From: Brachypodius melanocephalos
Lineage: Eukaryota; Chordata; Aves; Passeriformes; Pycnonotidae
NCBI GenBank assembly: GCA_013398615.1
Contig: VZSR01001685.1
Span: 31,211,556-31,275,555 of the forward strand
DNA length: 64,000 nt
Direction of reading: 5' to 3'
Made by a program: the position numbers and the translations under genes. Position 1 is the first letter of the stretch, and each line of letters opens with the position of its first letter. The notes below the pieces were generated by a model, which did no database searches, was not told the DNA's origin, and saw only the letters and a list, made by a program, of their open reading frames with translations. Positions 26,701-40,100 of the stretch are shown here, piece after piece.

Positions 26701-29700
26701 CTCAGGAGATCTTAATAAGACAGTATTGTTGGATACCACATATTGCTACACACAATAGCAGGGAGGATTTTCATTAAAGGCAGACACTGTTATACCACTT
26801 TGCATAATAACATGTCCAGAAAAGGAAGACCTTTGTTTTTCACCATTTTCAGCCATTTTTCTGTGTCCCAGGGGACTTCTAACTAAACAGAAGAAGAAAA
26901 GATTGGAAATGAGTGGGACAGCAAAATACTAATTGCATTGAGTATAAATACAGAAGCTAAGATGCTATCCAAAGATAAAAACTTGGTGCACATGAATTTT
27001 GGCATAGAAATTCTTCTGCCCTGATAGTTCCTTATACCAATTCAAACATGACTCAAATAACAGCGGTATTTATCAGCTGATGGCAACTGAAACCAATAAT
27101 TACGATGTATTGACTTTAACAAACGTTTTTGTTGCATAGCATTCTGTGTTCCCAAACCTTACAGCTGGCAGGGACAATTTAAGGGCATTTAATTTAAAGA
27201 ATTCTGGAAGAAATTCTCTTGGGACAATACATGTATATGTCAGTGATATGTATACATTTGGCACAAAAGATTATATTTTCTTTAAAATCAAATATTCCTA
27301 CCAAAAAAAAATGTTGATCTGCAAAATTATAATTTTAATTGGTGATCATTTGAAAATCTTTAGTAAGTTGATTGCCTTACTTTGGTGCTTAATATTTATG
27401 TTGGATCAAGAACAGTTCCCCTGCTTTCTACCTCTCTAATCCTACAATTTTTATCAAGTGTTTCTAGGATTGTTACTTTGTCAAAGTGATGGAAAAACAA
27501 TAAAAAGGGATGGGTAAGTGTAAATTGCATTTTCTCTTTACATTTGGTGCTATTCAGTTTTACTCTGGATATATCCATTTGAGAATGCCAGATAGTCATA
27601 AAACCACAAAGACATTAATTTGACTGAACATAGAAATTGTTTCTAATATTCTGATGCTCTTAAGTATACCTAATAGCTCAACAGCCAAGAGAAAACAATC
27701 ATGAAATTAATAATGTTTGTCATCTACTATGAAAATCCACAGTGTATCTCAATGTGTTAGATTTCATGATTCAGTTTTATGCTTAAATTATAATTTAACC
27801 ATTCAAAAGTGCTCAAATTCTTCAACTCTGTGGCTAAGTTGCCAAGCAATTTCAAGGACTATTTAAACAAATTGAGCTCCTGATCTTGAGACTTGCCCTA
27901 AGAAAAAGAAATTTCAATTTTTTTTTTTATTATTTTTTTTTTTTTTCAGTTTGAAATTGGTATATGGCATACATTCCATTCAGGAGGCAGTAAAATCTCC
28001 CACTACACAATAATTACAGACCTCTGGATAAAGACAGAGAAAGAAAAGGATTTAATTTGATTAGTCTCCAACTTTATTCATTTAACTCATCTGGGAACTA
28101 TCCAGCAATAATTCTTCCAATGAAGGTCATAATTCTTCTTTAATTGTTTCCACCTGGTACAGTACTGTCATCAATCCCCTGTTCTCCACTTTTCCGTGCT
28201 TGGCTCTCAGCCCATCACTCATGCCCTCCCAGTCTTCCCTTGCACTATCATTAAGGGACAAAGGAAAAGAAGTTTGGGTTATTCTTCTTGTGACAGATCA
28301 CAGAACCTCCAGCTTGGTTTCCTCCTTTGCTGGATGATTTCCCTGTGTTCAGTTCCTATTTCTGTTTACATCTCCTAAGGATTAGTTCCTGCCCTTTTTC
28401 TGCTACATTCAGACATGCTGATCTTTTCCTTACAACCTGTCGCACACCCCAGGATTCTGCAAAGTTGACTTTTCTAACTCTTTCCCTTTTCTGCCCCTTT
28501 TATAGTCCTCCCTATACATGACCTCCTGTTGCCCCCCTCAAAAAATGTCAAAAAGTTAATACAAATCCTTCAGCAGACAAAAAACTTCACTAGCAAATTA
28601 ATGTACAAACAAGAGACTTAAGGCTCACTAAATCAAGCACTCAAAGAAATGCATTCTACAAAGTCAAAATCTCTACATTTAGGCAAATTCCATTGCTTAT
28701 AGCACGCTAACCTAAAGCACGCCTTGTTATGTTCTCAGGCATTCTGAGGAGAAAAAGAGAAACTGTGGGACCCTAAAGAAATTAACCTCAACAAAGGTGA
28801 CTTCTTACTTCCCTTCCTAGCACATTGCTTTTAGGATTGCAGTGACTTCATTTATGGAGTCAGACTCTACACGTGAAATCCGTACATGTTCAGTTCACGT
28901 ATTTCCTCATTGGAATAATCATGAAAGGAATTTTAATTTTGGAACATAAATGCAATATGCACACTAGCAAACACACTTTAGAGTAAATATGTGGTGTTAA
29001 GGCAGTAAGCAGTAAACATTTTTGAAGAAAACTTAATTTGTTTTCAATCAGACCAGATAAGAGTGATTATTAATGGTGGTGAATATATTTATCCAGGAAC
29101 ACAGGCTTGCCTAGACAGGAAATTTTATATTAGTGGAACAGCATTTCTCAGTTTATTGATTTATGTCTAAACTAAATGAGAATATGTTCTATTGCTCTTG
29201 AAGTGGATGACACGAGATTGAAGTAGGTATTTTAATATCCTGTTTAATGTCAAGTTAGAAAATTAGGTTCTTCCTCAACCTTTGAGTTTTAGTCATAAAA
29301 GACTGATGGTTCAGGACCTCCCAGTGTTTCACCATATACCATCTATTCAAATGGAATGGGCTGACAGCCCCAGGCTACAAAAATCCTTAGCTATTTATGG
29401 GAAAAACATTTCCTGTCCATCGGATTGTGAAGGTAGCTCAATAATTTTGAATGAATTAATGTAAAGCTATTTGTACATGTTTTTTTAGATATGCTAAAGA
29501 AAGCAAAAACCTGGGTAGCATTGCTAGTAAGATTTATCTGTTCAAATAAGTTATACAGAAAGAAAACACATAAGGGAGAAATGAGTCCTATCAGTAAGGA
29601 CAACAAAATTGAACTGAGAGCTTCATGTTTTGGGACATTGCCTTTCCCTTGCACTTACACTATTGCTGAAGAGAAAATGCTTATCTAGTCACATGAAAGG

Positions 29701-30506
29701 CCCTTCTGTACCTATAATACATCACACATTTACAGATCTTAATTGCTTAAGCAAATTTGACATGCAAATTGGTTTAAGGGACTGAGCAATAATGATTCTG
29801 TAATTTTCCTTCAACATTCAATGCCTTCTGGAAACCATACTGCAGATCATCCTCCTAAAGATACCTTTGATGTCCATGAGTCTCAGCAAAGTGCTTCTAT
29901 TAAAAGACTGCCTTTCAGTTCAGTTTGTTTATTTCAATTTGTTGTATATACACCACATTTTCAGCTCAGAGCAAGATGAATGGAAATAAATAATGACACA
30001 TTTGCAATAAGAATTTTGTGACAAAGACCTAGTAAAATACTGTGGTTTCAATGCAGCCACAACACAATGACAAACTTCCTTTGTAAATGACAGATCTAAC
30101 TGTAAAGTTAAAATTATAGTTCCATTAAAAAAAAGAACAAGGGTTGAAGACACAATACCTACTGTATTTTGGCATGTGGCTGTATTCCCAAGAAAAGCAT
30201 CCCTATTATTCATGAATTGATTTACACTTCTTATATTTCCATAACATGCAGCATTTATTTACCCTTACATTTGAGCATTAGAGTTTCTGCTGATATGGGT
30301 ATTTTCTTAAAATAGAACATTACAGCAGTCCTCTGCTTGACGTTTAAGCCATGTGTATGTTTATTTTTAAATGTTTTTTCTTGAACTTTCTGACTGTGTG
30401 CAGGCTGGGAATGTAAGAGTCATGATGAATGAGAGTTTGCTTTATTTAAAAAAAAAAGAGAAATGCAGACATTTGATGTAACACTGAAAAATTCACAGCC
30501 TCCTAC

Positions 30507-30724
30507 CTTAAAAACAAACATTTCGCGGCGAAGAATAGCCAGAGTGTTGAAGTTCCCATCACAGATGTTGGGCTTGGCTCCGGGATAGGAGGGTTTGTCA
30601 CCAGTGGGTGGCCGGGGAGGTTTAGGTTGCCTGTCATTCTTTCGTGGGTCTGCTGGAGGGACTGAACGATGTGGGGGCACTGTTGGCAGAGGTCTTGTTG
30701 GTGGTGGTATCCTGTCAGGTGGAC
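30507..30724 (-). CDS. MMP16: MMP16 exon 6: proline-rich hinge and start of hemopexin domain
   Basis: The exon carries two bases of a shared Gly codon plus 72 codons, ending exactly on a codon boundary (phase 0). The first fifty or so residues form the flexible linker between the catalytic and hemopexin-like domains. They are extremely proline-rich (PPDRIPPPTRPLPTVPPHR, then RQPKPPRPPTGDKPSYPGAK) and are the most gene-specific part of the protein, so they drive the MMP16 identification. CDGNFNTLAILRREMFVFK follows. The Cys at 30561-30563 is expected to make the disulfide that closes the four-bladed propeller. The acceptor is gtatttttaaag before 30724, with a poor pyrimidine tract just upstream of the AG; the donor is AAG|gtagga after 30507. 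From memory, the human protein is two residues shorter here (no Gln after NDR, and R in place of DK). Confidence 0.96.
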
Positions 30725-30865
30725 CTTTAAAAATACAGCAGCTGGATTTAATATACAAACCCACTAAATGAAACATACGCAACAAAAAACAGCTGTAAGC
30801 TGTACAAACCTGGCAGTGAAAGGGGAAAGAAAAAGTGACCTAACATACCTTTCTGATGTTATTAA

Positions 30866-31065
30866 ATCACTGAATTATAGAATATGCTGAGTTGGAAGGG
30901 ATCCATTAGCATCACTGAGTCCAGCTCTTGGCCCTGCCCAGGACACCTCAAGAGTCACACCATGAGCCTGAGAGCATTGTCCAAACACTTGAACTCTGCC
31001 AGGCTGGTGCTGTGACCACGACCCTGGGGAGCCTGTTCCAGTTACCGACCAGGCACTGGTTATAA
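30866..31065 (-). mobile_element. CR1 3' fragment in intron 5, - sense
   Basis: ATAGAATATGCTGAGTTGG, then GTCCAGCTCTTGGCCCTGCC, then GAGAGCATTGTCCAAACACTT and TGGGGAGCCTGTTCCAGT match a reverse-complemented avian CR1 3' UTR. It lies about 140 bp upstream (in transcript sense) of the exon 6 acceptor and shares the MMP16 sense strand. Confidence 0.88.
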
Positions 31066-33655
31066 AGAGTATGAAGGATGACTACCAAAACCCAGGAAAA
31101 TAATGCATTTTCATTATCCAGAATCTTCCTTTTTGGAAAAACATTCCAATAAAACCTTCAAAAGATGCTTAGGCCACCATCATTTCAGATGAAAAGTAGT
31201 TCAAAGCAAATAATTTACCAGCTAAGTAAGAGCTCTTATAACAGATATTTTCTTTCATACAAATAAATGAGAAAAAAAAAAGAAAAAGTCTTGATCCTTA
31301 TAAGATCATCACCAGTCAATAGATTTTCAACCTATATTTTTAATCTATAGTGATCAATTCACACAGGCATATACGTTGCATACCTGCTACTTCCTACTGA
31401 CCAAATTTTTAGATCAAGTAATGTCATATTCATTTGAGACAGGACATTCCCAGATTTTTCTAATGTCCTTTGGTAGGTACAGGAGCTCTTAAGACTGGAC
31501 CTTAAATCCTAAGCATGTATATAACACACATACCCCATCATCCCCTTGCCATGATTAATATATTTTCTTCAAGTGAAAAACTAAAACTCTGTAGAGCACT
31601 TTAAAAACATTTTTCTTCTTTCAAATGTATTATTTGTCAAAATATACAGTTTCATAAAATTACTATCCCACTCATAATTTCTCTGCCTGCAAGTCATCAG
31701 ATCATCCCAGACAGATACCGATCACAAGCCTAATGGAACACTGAATGACTTGAAATGAGTGTACTGAAAATGCCTTCCCCTCTCTACACATATCAGCAAC
31801 TTTTATTTTTCATGGACAAAAATATAAGATGACCAGTAAGACATCTGGAAGCAAGATAAATGTTTTAATTTTTCTCACTCTATTTAGTCCTCTCTCCAAA
31901 TCATTTAAATAGATAATACTCTTTGACTTTAAAAAATAAATACTCTTTACATGACCACCTTCAGAAACACTTTTGAATAGTAAGACAACTCTAAAACTGG
32001 ACAAATGACATTTGAATTTCTGAGAATTTTACAAAAAACCACATACTTTATAAAGAAAAAGATGGATTATATAAGGAAATCTTAAACTCACCAAATGGTT
32101 GTCATGCAATTTAATAGGGCATTTATTTCATTCACAATTTTAAGACTTGTGACATTTATAATTTACAGTTAATAACAGTATTTCAAGGAATACTGCAGAC
32201 CAAAGTAATTATTTTAATAGGTGCGACATTTTTATTGAGGCATATGATTCCAGATCACATCTTGATTTTAAAGGGAGCAAAGGAATCAGTTTGCAGTAGC
32301 TCGTGTTGGAAAGTTTTTAACTCCAAATTAAAATTTTTTTATGCCATTTGGTGGTGATGTCAGATATTACTTCCCAGGGGTAACACATTTCTCTTAATGT
32401 ATAGCCCACAGCTGTTCAAGCTTAGCAGCTAGTTTTCAGCAAAGTATCCTTGTCTAGCCCTTAAGTCTAGACTACCAACTTATGAGGTCATGAGAAACAA
32501 CCTTCCTTCCAGCTAATCACACAGGGAAAAAAATCCAAGCAAACAAAATCTGATCAGCCAATCATTTGGAAATTGCTATTTATGCTTTATGAAAATATAT
32601 ATCTGTGCTTGTGAATAGGATATTTTAAAATTCTTGTTACTATTGCACCATAGAGTCTGCAGATTTCTAGTTAACAGTACAGTAATTCTACATTATCATA
32701 GTTGTCCTTTCTGGTAGGAAAGATAAAGAAGGAATGGCCTTCACAATATTCAACATAAACATGACAAATTTTAAACAGGAAAAACTGAGAGTACAGAATT
32801 TAATCCCATGCAGATTTAATTAAGAAATATTAGGCAAGGCAATATCAAATTATATGCACTGGATACAGAGCATTAACACAGAGATACAACAGAATTTTCA
32901 ACTCTAAAAAATAAAATATATCTTTAAAGAAAAAAGAAAGACTAACACATACCAACAGAATCAAAGTAATTAAAACCAAAACTAAAACTATGTCTTTGGA
33001 AATTTAAGGCATAAAAATATGGGAGTTAGTGTTACATTCAACCCATAATCATAATTATGTTATTGTTTTCACTTTTTAAAAAAAAAATCAGTTGCCTTGT
33101 TAAACATAGAATTTATTTGCATCATGGGTGTTTTATATCAGGCCATAAATAAACAAAATTAACATATTTTAAAGAAGTAGTTCCTTCTTTACTCTCTGTA
33201 GGGACTGGTGGTTACATTATTTTGTGATCAATTGTTATATTTATCATAAGAAAGGGTGCTTTCAAGATCTCAGATTTTGAGGGAAATTTTCTGTATTATT
33301 ATCGATAAACTGAGAAGCAATCAATTCATCCAGTTACATGAGCTTGAACACCTGTGTAAATAATCTAATTATAGTTAAAGGCCTTCATTTCTTAATATTT
33401 TCATAGTTTGGAATAATCTTTGCATGAATTTTCTTTATGGATTTTTAAAACATTTAAAATTACTATTCCAGATGAGTGCGAATTTGAATATAAATTGTGA
33501 ACAGTAAGAAGCAAAGTAACAGCACCCTCAAGATCCTTGGATGTTTTACTCACATAGAGACTCTGGCATAACACCTGGTGAAGTCCACACTAATGAACTC
33601 TTTGGAGTGGTGAGGAAGTGGTTATGCACAGGAAGACCTCAAAGGTATTCTAAAC

Positions 33656-34045
33656 CACAGAATCACAGAATCTCTAGGTTGGAGGAGACCTTCAAGATCA
33701 TCGAGTCGAACCCATGTCCCAACCCCTCAACTAAACCATGGCACCAAGTGCCACATCCAGTCATTTTTTAAACACATCCAGGGATGGTGACACCACCTCC
33801 CTGGGCAGGCCACTCCAGTATTTTAACACTCTTTTTGTAAAAAAACATTTTCCTAATATCCAACTTGTATTTCCCTTGACACAGCTTGAGGCTGCGTCCT
33901 CTTGTTCTGTCAGTTGCTGCCTGGAGAAAGAGACCAACCCCCACCTGACTGCAACCACCCTTCAGGAAGTTGTAAAGAGTGATAAGGTCACCTCTGAGTC
34001 TCCTTTTCTCCAGGCTGAACACCCCCAGCTCCCTCAGTCGATAAC
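33656..34045 (-). mobile_element. CR1 ORF2 C-terminus plus 3' UTR, beside the exon 5 donor
   Basis: The 3' end (CACAGAATCACAGAATCTC, reverse-complemented) lies at about 33656. Going up in coordinates, the minus strand encodes the ORF2 C-terminus: RLRELGVFSLEKRRLRGDLI, then LYNFLKGG, DRTRGRSLKL and KLDIRK, then in another frame GLPREVVSPSLDVFKK, so at least one frameshift is present. The 5' truncation point is about 34045, leaving only about 37 bp to the exon 5 splice donor at 34082. This is one of the least decayed CR1 pieces in the window. Confidence 0.92.
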
Positions 34046-34082
34046 CAAAAAGCTTGTGTTGTCTAACGAGAACACGACTTAC

Positions 34083-34244
34083 CATATATCTTCTGGATGC
34101 CCTGTAAATCATCATTAGGTAGTTTGAAGTTGTCAGTTTCCATATATTGGTAAAATGGAGCCATGATTGCAGTGGGGTCGTTAGAGTGCTCCAAGCCCAG
34201 AGCATGTCCAAGCTCATGCACTGCAACTAGAAAGAGATCGTTTC
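34083..34244 (-). CDS. MMP16: MMP16 exon 5: zinc-binding active site and Met-turn
   Basis: This 162-bp exon holds the catalytic centre of the protease. VHELGHALGLEH contains the HExxHxxGxxH zinc-binding signature at 34186-34218: three histidines bind the catalytic zinc and the Glu activates water for peptide-bond cleavage. IMAPF downstream is the Met-turn that underlies the metal site. The exon then runs through FYQYMETDNFKLPNDDL to GIQKIYG, the end of the catalytic domain. The acceptor is tcacag before 34244 and the donor is ATATG|gtaagt after 34083. The two-base start completes a Gly with exon 4 and the one-base end completes a Gly with exon 6. MMP16 sits at the plasma membrane and is known to activate pro-MMP2 and cleave matrix proteins. 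All catalytic residues are intact. A CR1 retrotransposon begins only about 40 bp into the following intron. Confidence 0.98.
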
Positions 34245-37136
34245 CTGTGAAGAGAAGGAAAGGAAAAAGACCTTTGAATCTACAAAGCTAGTATAAAAAG
34301 AACACACATGGAGGACGCTGCACTTGCAAGATATTTTCACTGCATTTGAGTTTCACAAGGTAATGAGCAGTAATTAATAGATCATCAAGGATATCAAGGA
34401 TAACATGGCAGAAAAGGCAGTTTTCTCTTTTTTTCCTAACAGGAAACCATTATGCTATAATATATGGTACTCTTACAATCATCATAAACATAAATCTTTT
34501 CAATTAATACACATGGTTAACTGTGGGGTTCAAGTATCATAGCTCCTGTCTAGGCTTTTGTGCAATTTATGACTCAAAGTTGATGTTGCCATGAACCCAA
34601 CCAAAAATGTTTACATCAAGACATAGTTCCAATAGGAAAATACCTTGCCTTTGTTTGGTAAACGTCACCAGTTGAAGACTACCCATTTAGGACAAACCCC
34701 ACAGAGCACTCAGCCATCCAAACACTCGTAATCAGACCCCTGTTGATTATATGTGGATGTTGTCCATTTCTGAATCACCATATCTGAAATCCTAATGAGG
34801 AAAATAGATGTCCTAATATATCACAATGTGCAATTACTTGTAATAACTGTAATTTTTTATTTAAGTATTAGAGCTTCTTTAATTTTTGTAGGACTAAGGA
34901 AAAAACCCAAAACCATGCATTCATGCTATAGACCAGTTTAATGTTTTTGTTATTCTCTTCTCAAAAGTATCTTTAAAGTTTTTATTACAGAGTATTAGAT
35001 ACAACTGGAAGATCTGGTAGTAGAATTAAGGTGCTCTTCAGAAGCAAACATAAATCAAAGCCAAGGGGATCTTTTCTAAAAAAAAATTTCAGAGCTGGAC
35101 CTCCATGGTATTAATTTTGTCTATTTTTGCTCATCTAATATTTCATTCTGCATATTTTTCTATGAGTCTTTCATGCAGATTCTGTTATACTTAGCCTGTC
35201 ACAAAATGAGACTTTGGAAAAGTGTTTTAGATCAGGAGAAAGATTCCAGTTGTCTGAGAAAGGGTCACATCCAGAATACAGCTCATTTCACCACCTGGGG
35301 ATGGACAGAACCATCCTCCAGAAGTGTGATTCTGTCCCACTGACAAAAGAAGTACTCAGCAGCTTATGCTGACCATCTAATTTTTAAACACTGAACTCAT
35401 GTGAAACTGGTGTCACCTATAGTAAGTAGTTTCTTGTTAAAAGAGAAGTATAAATAATGAAAGGCCTGTGCTGTGGCCTTATAGTCATTTATTGGTTGCG
35501 AATATGAAGAAAAAAAGCTAAACCTTAGCTCTTATAATAATCTGTAGATTCTTTGGGGATAGACAGCTATTTTCCACTGCAGGAATGTGGTTTGAAAGTA
35601 CTTTTAAAATGTCAGTAGTAATAATATTAGGTTGCATCAGCAAAAAATTACACGTATACACATTACAGAACTTTGAGGATATAGTTGACAGTATTGCAAT
35701 TTCTCAAGAATTTCCTGTTGTTGATACAATAAAATAAACTTTATCCAAAGTACATATGAAAGAGGAAACACTAAATGACTTCATGATGTATGAAGCCATG
35801 CTGATGTCTGTAAAATAAATGTTTGAATGAAAGCATGAAAACAGACACAAGTAAAATTTTATGCTTAGTTCACAGTCTTCTCATAACTTCTGATTCTTAA
35901 CTTGAAAATATGACAACTAAATATTCTTTATCTTCTATTCAATATAACTGTGCAAAAATTCACATCTTTCAAAAACTAATGTGACATAATGTGCTTTTAG
36001 AAATGAGAAGTTTATCCTATCATTTATAGTTATATTGTTTCCAGATGAAATGTTTTATGACAATATTTTTCTTAGATGCAGCTCTTTTTATAGTAAAGCA
36101 GAATCTCAATGTGCTGTTTCAATAGGTTTGATAAGCCTGACTGTCCTGGTGACAAATGCTCTTGATATCTGAAACTGGCCTTCTATATGCAGGCAAAATT
36201 GATCCTGACATCATCTCATATGAATAATCCACAGCTTCTGTAGCTGACATCAGCATAGGAAGTGATGCACAGAATTAACTTTGTAAAAGGTTTTCGTTCT
36301 GCACTTATAATGGAATAATTAATGTAATTTTAAATAATCATAGGTTTAAGATGGAAAGACAGAAAAGAAGAGCATGTTACTGTACTACAGCTTTCACACT
36401 ATGATGAAAAGTCTCACATTATTTTTCAATTCTTTTTTGAGTTTTGTGAAAGTTCTAAACTAGGTTTATTAGAATGGAAAATTTATTTCCCTGGTATTAA
36501 CTTGAATATTTAAGACACAACTTTCTTTTGCTTTTCAGACCTTCTGAAAGCAAATTTACGTCCTATAATTAAAAAATCCACTAACAAGTTGGCCGTATTA
36601 TTTACTGAATTATTTTCAAATAGTTTTGAATTAAGAGTATTTATTCTACCACTATCATCAGGCTTTTTACTGTCAGTAGATGAAGCAGTTTTCTACATGT
36701 TTCACCTCTACCGTTTGAGGCAGGAAGTCTGGGAAGTTAACTAGTTTTAATTTCTAAAATTTCAAGAAATCACAGTTAATCAACCAGCTTGGAAGACTCT
36801 ACTACTTTTATGTGTGCTAGTTATACAATACATGAAGAATCAGTACATCCTTTGGTTCTCAATCCTTACTGAGTCCCCTTTACAGATTTCCAGCAATTTC
36901 TACATTTTGTTCCATGTTGATCTGAAAGATGTGAAATACATAGTAGCAGGAAAATAAATAAAACACGTTTTCAGCTACTGGCATATCTTCCTTCCAGAAT
37001 CATAGGTAATGAGCATATGGTAGAGCACTTCTAAAGCAGTACTAAGTGACAGTGGGACCATGTCAGACAACAGATATCATGCAGGCGTTGGCTGTTTCTC
37101 CTTTCGTCTTTTGGATAGGGGAGATTATGCGAAGAG

Positions 37137-37187
37137 AAAAAAACAAAACAAAATAAAACAACCAACAAACCAAAAACCCCCAAACAT
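37137..37187 (+). repeat. A/C-rich simple tract
   Basis: Irregular repeats of AAAAC and AACC with almost no G or T, about 50 bp. It resembles the tracts at 43642 and 50971. Confidence 0.85.
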
Positions 37188-40100
37188 TACATTCAGTGTC
37201 TGACTGCCCCTCTGGATTTAGTCTTTATTTCCACCTCATGCAATGCAACTTGTAGCCATCAGGGGACCCATTAAGTGTGGCAAAGGCAGAGCAGCCCTTC
37301 AGCAAACGAATAAGGGAGAAAGTTAAAGGAAAGAGCTGGGAGAATAATATTCTTGCCTGGGGTGACAATGATTTAACAGGGAACATATTTTCTACTTGTA
37401 GCCAAATAGCCCCATTATTCATAACAATTTCCATCAAGAGTCATGATTGTCTCCGGGGCATCCTGAATTTAAACTGACCCAAATAACTTAGTGCAATTGG
37501 AACTCAGGTTTAAACCAGCCTAGGATGAGTTGTCTGAGTCCAGCACAGGTAGGGCCTTATTACTATCTTAGTTTCCTTCCTTTTTTCTTTGCATACGATT
37601 AGATTTCTCTAATTAAGCAACAATTATTCAGTGCCTCTTTGCTTTAGGGAGCAGACTTGCCCTGAGTACCTCAATGTTACTGTAAAATGCTCCTGAGAGT
37701 GCAGAAGGACAACCTTCTATAAGTCTTGCTCTTTTCCTCAAGGCTGCACAGGAGTGTTTTTGTGACTGCAAGGTCACTGGCAGCCCACCTTCAATTCCTT
37801 GGTCAGTGCTCAGAATAAGTTGAAGAAGTGTAAAAACGAGTGAGCATTCATATTCTCTCAGGCTAGCTTTGTTATCCTATCAATATCAGGGAGGTTTTAC
37901 ATTTCCAGTTGCCACTGTTGAAGGAGAGAGTCCCAAATCCTTCTATATTTCAGTATACATTATCCAAGTAAGACATATTTCAGTCCACATGGCAAAATGA
38001 CAAACCATCACAAACTTTAACAAGCTGTAGCTGAGTTAAAATGTGTACGATGATTTTTACAGCAAAAGTTGCCACTGAAGGATATACAATGGTGAATATT
38101 CATTGTGATAGTCTCAGTTACATCTTGTTGTATATCCACTGAGTAGCAGAAAAATATTGGAAAATATATTTCACAAGTCCAAAATTTGTGTGTCTCTATT
38201 CTTGTGTTCCCTATTAGCACGGAGATTTGGAATAGAATGGCTGAAAGCTCAAAAAGTTTGTGAATGTTTTCCTTATTTTATCTTAAGTTTGATTTCACAA
38301 GGGAAGAAAAAAAAGATACTGTGTGTAAGGAACTAAGGTAAAATTATTATTTTTATGCTGACACTTTTCTCTGAGGCTATAAACTATTTTAGGCACTAAA
38401 TCTGCCTGACTTTACAAACACTACCCAAACTCCAGAATATAAATATGTATTAATATATCAAATATTCAACAGCCAGCAGTGTGAAGCATGTTGTATGGGG
38501 AAGTCTTTCCCTGTAGCTAATATATACACTATTTTTCACATCTACACATAAACCAAGCTAATATGTTTGTCCACAATATGCTATTAAGAAAACCTAGTTC
38601 TGAAGATATTAATTTCCATTTTAAATGGTATGCGAATACAACTTATAAAAGCAACAACTTAATGGCTTAACATGTGACCTCAATTTTGAAGACCTTTCCA
38701 TCCCAAGGAAAACAAAAACAAACTCTAGAAACTGAATTTCAAATTACAAACTGTAAAAATACAAAGATGTTTTATACATGGACATACAGTCTTTCTTCCA
38801 CAGACTACTTTATTTCATTTTTCATGATGTAGATAGATACTTTCTAATTAAATTCATATCAAACTAAAATTTAAATCTGCACGAAACTTCTATTATAGTC
38901 CTATTACCAACAAGGCAGTATCTGTAAGGCAAACTTACAATTAATCATAAATATTACACATACACAAAATTCCCATCACTTTCTGTTTGATGTATGCAGA
39001 ATTTGCATTTTAATTGTTCTCTTCATTTGTACCACCTGATGCATCCAAACAGCTGAAATGCTACAAACTATAGAGTAAGTCTTACTCTACAAAGTAGATA
39101 AAAAGAAAAAAAAAAAGTTTTTAAAAAGCAGAAAAAAAAAGGAAAAAAAAAGTTTTATCTTTGTTATTATTATCCTTTCCAGACAGGACAGAATTTTGAA
39201 GATGCTGTTTCAACAGTCAGTCATAAAATAAGATTCTTTCTCTCTCTGACCTTATTACAACACAGCAGAACTGAGCTCATACATTATGTATGCACTTACA
39301 TAAGCACCATATATGTATATATATGCTATAGTGAGAGTACACATGGACCTAAATATAAATCATAGGAATACTCTTATCCAAATAAAGGTGCTACATTTTC
39401 CAGTCTAAGAAATCATATATAGTTGCTTGACACTATCTCAGACTTCTGCCATTGGCACTAAAATTTGGTAGCCTGATGTTTATTTTGGAAAGAGAGTTTT
39501 GCTAAAACATGTATGGAGCACCTTTGAAAAATGAAGAACAAAACTAATGTTTTGTCATTTAAATAAAAATGTATTATATAGAGCATATCCACTTTCTGTA
39601 TGAACTTAGTGTATCTATTTTCTACACACTGTATTTTAAATAATCATTTTTCAATAATATATCTATATATTTAGGCTTTTTCATTGTGACAAATTACAGT
39701 GACATTAAAATGTCTTCTTTCACTCTATTAATACATAAAATGCACAATAAATTCCTTTCCAGTAGTCTTATTGAGATATATTTGTGTACCTATATATATA
39801 TGCAGACAGAATAGGAGGTACAGTTTGTTATATACAAAGTCTGTACTAATTACACTGTCCATAATTTAGAATACCTTCCCCTATATGTGTATATTTTTGA
39901 TAAATTATTCTGTTTTAAAAAGATTAAGAGATTAGTGTGAAATTTAAAATTGCTGGATTGAAATTTGACAAAGGCATATTACTCCAGAGCAAGGCTGTCT
40001 TCAGGTGCCTCAGATCATTGACGAGATATGAAAAGAACATCTGAGTTTAGAGGCCTGTGAGTCCAACTTGGCAATGTTTTACTGTTTCTGCATATTTTGG

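Larger units (their letters stand above)
7715..30506 (-). other. MMP16: MMP16 intron 6
   Basis: This 22,792-bp intron lies between exons 6 and 7. It holds the (TTTCC)n polypyrimidine tract, CR1 fragments at 14811-14910, 18989-19069, 19770-20490 and 23749-23795, a 28-nt T run at 15248-15275 and other A/T runs. Blocks at 22020-22290 and 25920-25990 are repeat-free, and the first is a candidate conserved non-coding element. I see no exon-like coding sequence inside. Confidence 0.85.
30725..34082 (-). other. MMP16: MMP16 intron 5
   Basis: This short 3,358-bp intron lies between the catalytic exon 5 and the hinge exon 6. It contains two CR1 fragments, one near each end (33656-34045 near the donor, 30866-31065 about 140 bp before the acceptor). 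The middle is AT-rich with nothing recognisable. Confidence 0.88.

Noticed and set aside
30420..30785. 121-codon minus-strand frame around exon 6
   Set aside because: Only 30507-30724 is coding. The extra residues at both ends are intron read-through past good splice sites.
33768..34226. 152-codon minus-strand frame crossing exon 5 and intron 5
   Set aside because: The right half is exon 5 in the wrong frame and the left half is CR1 ORF2 C-terminus. The frame is an accident of their adjacency.
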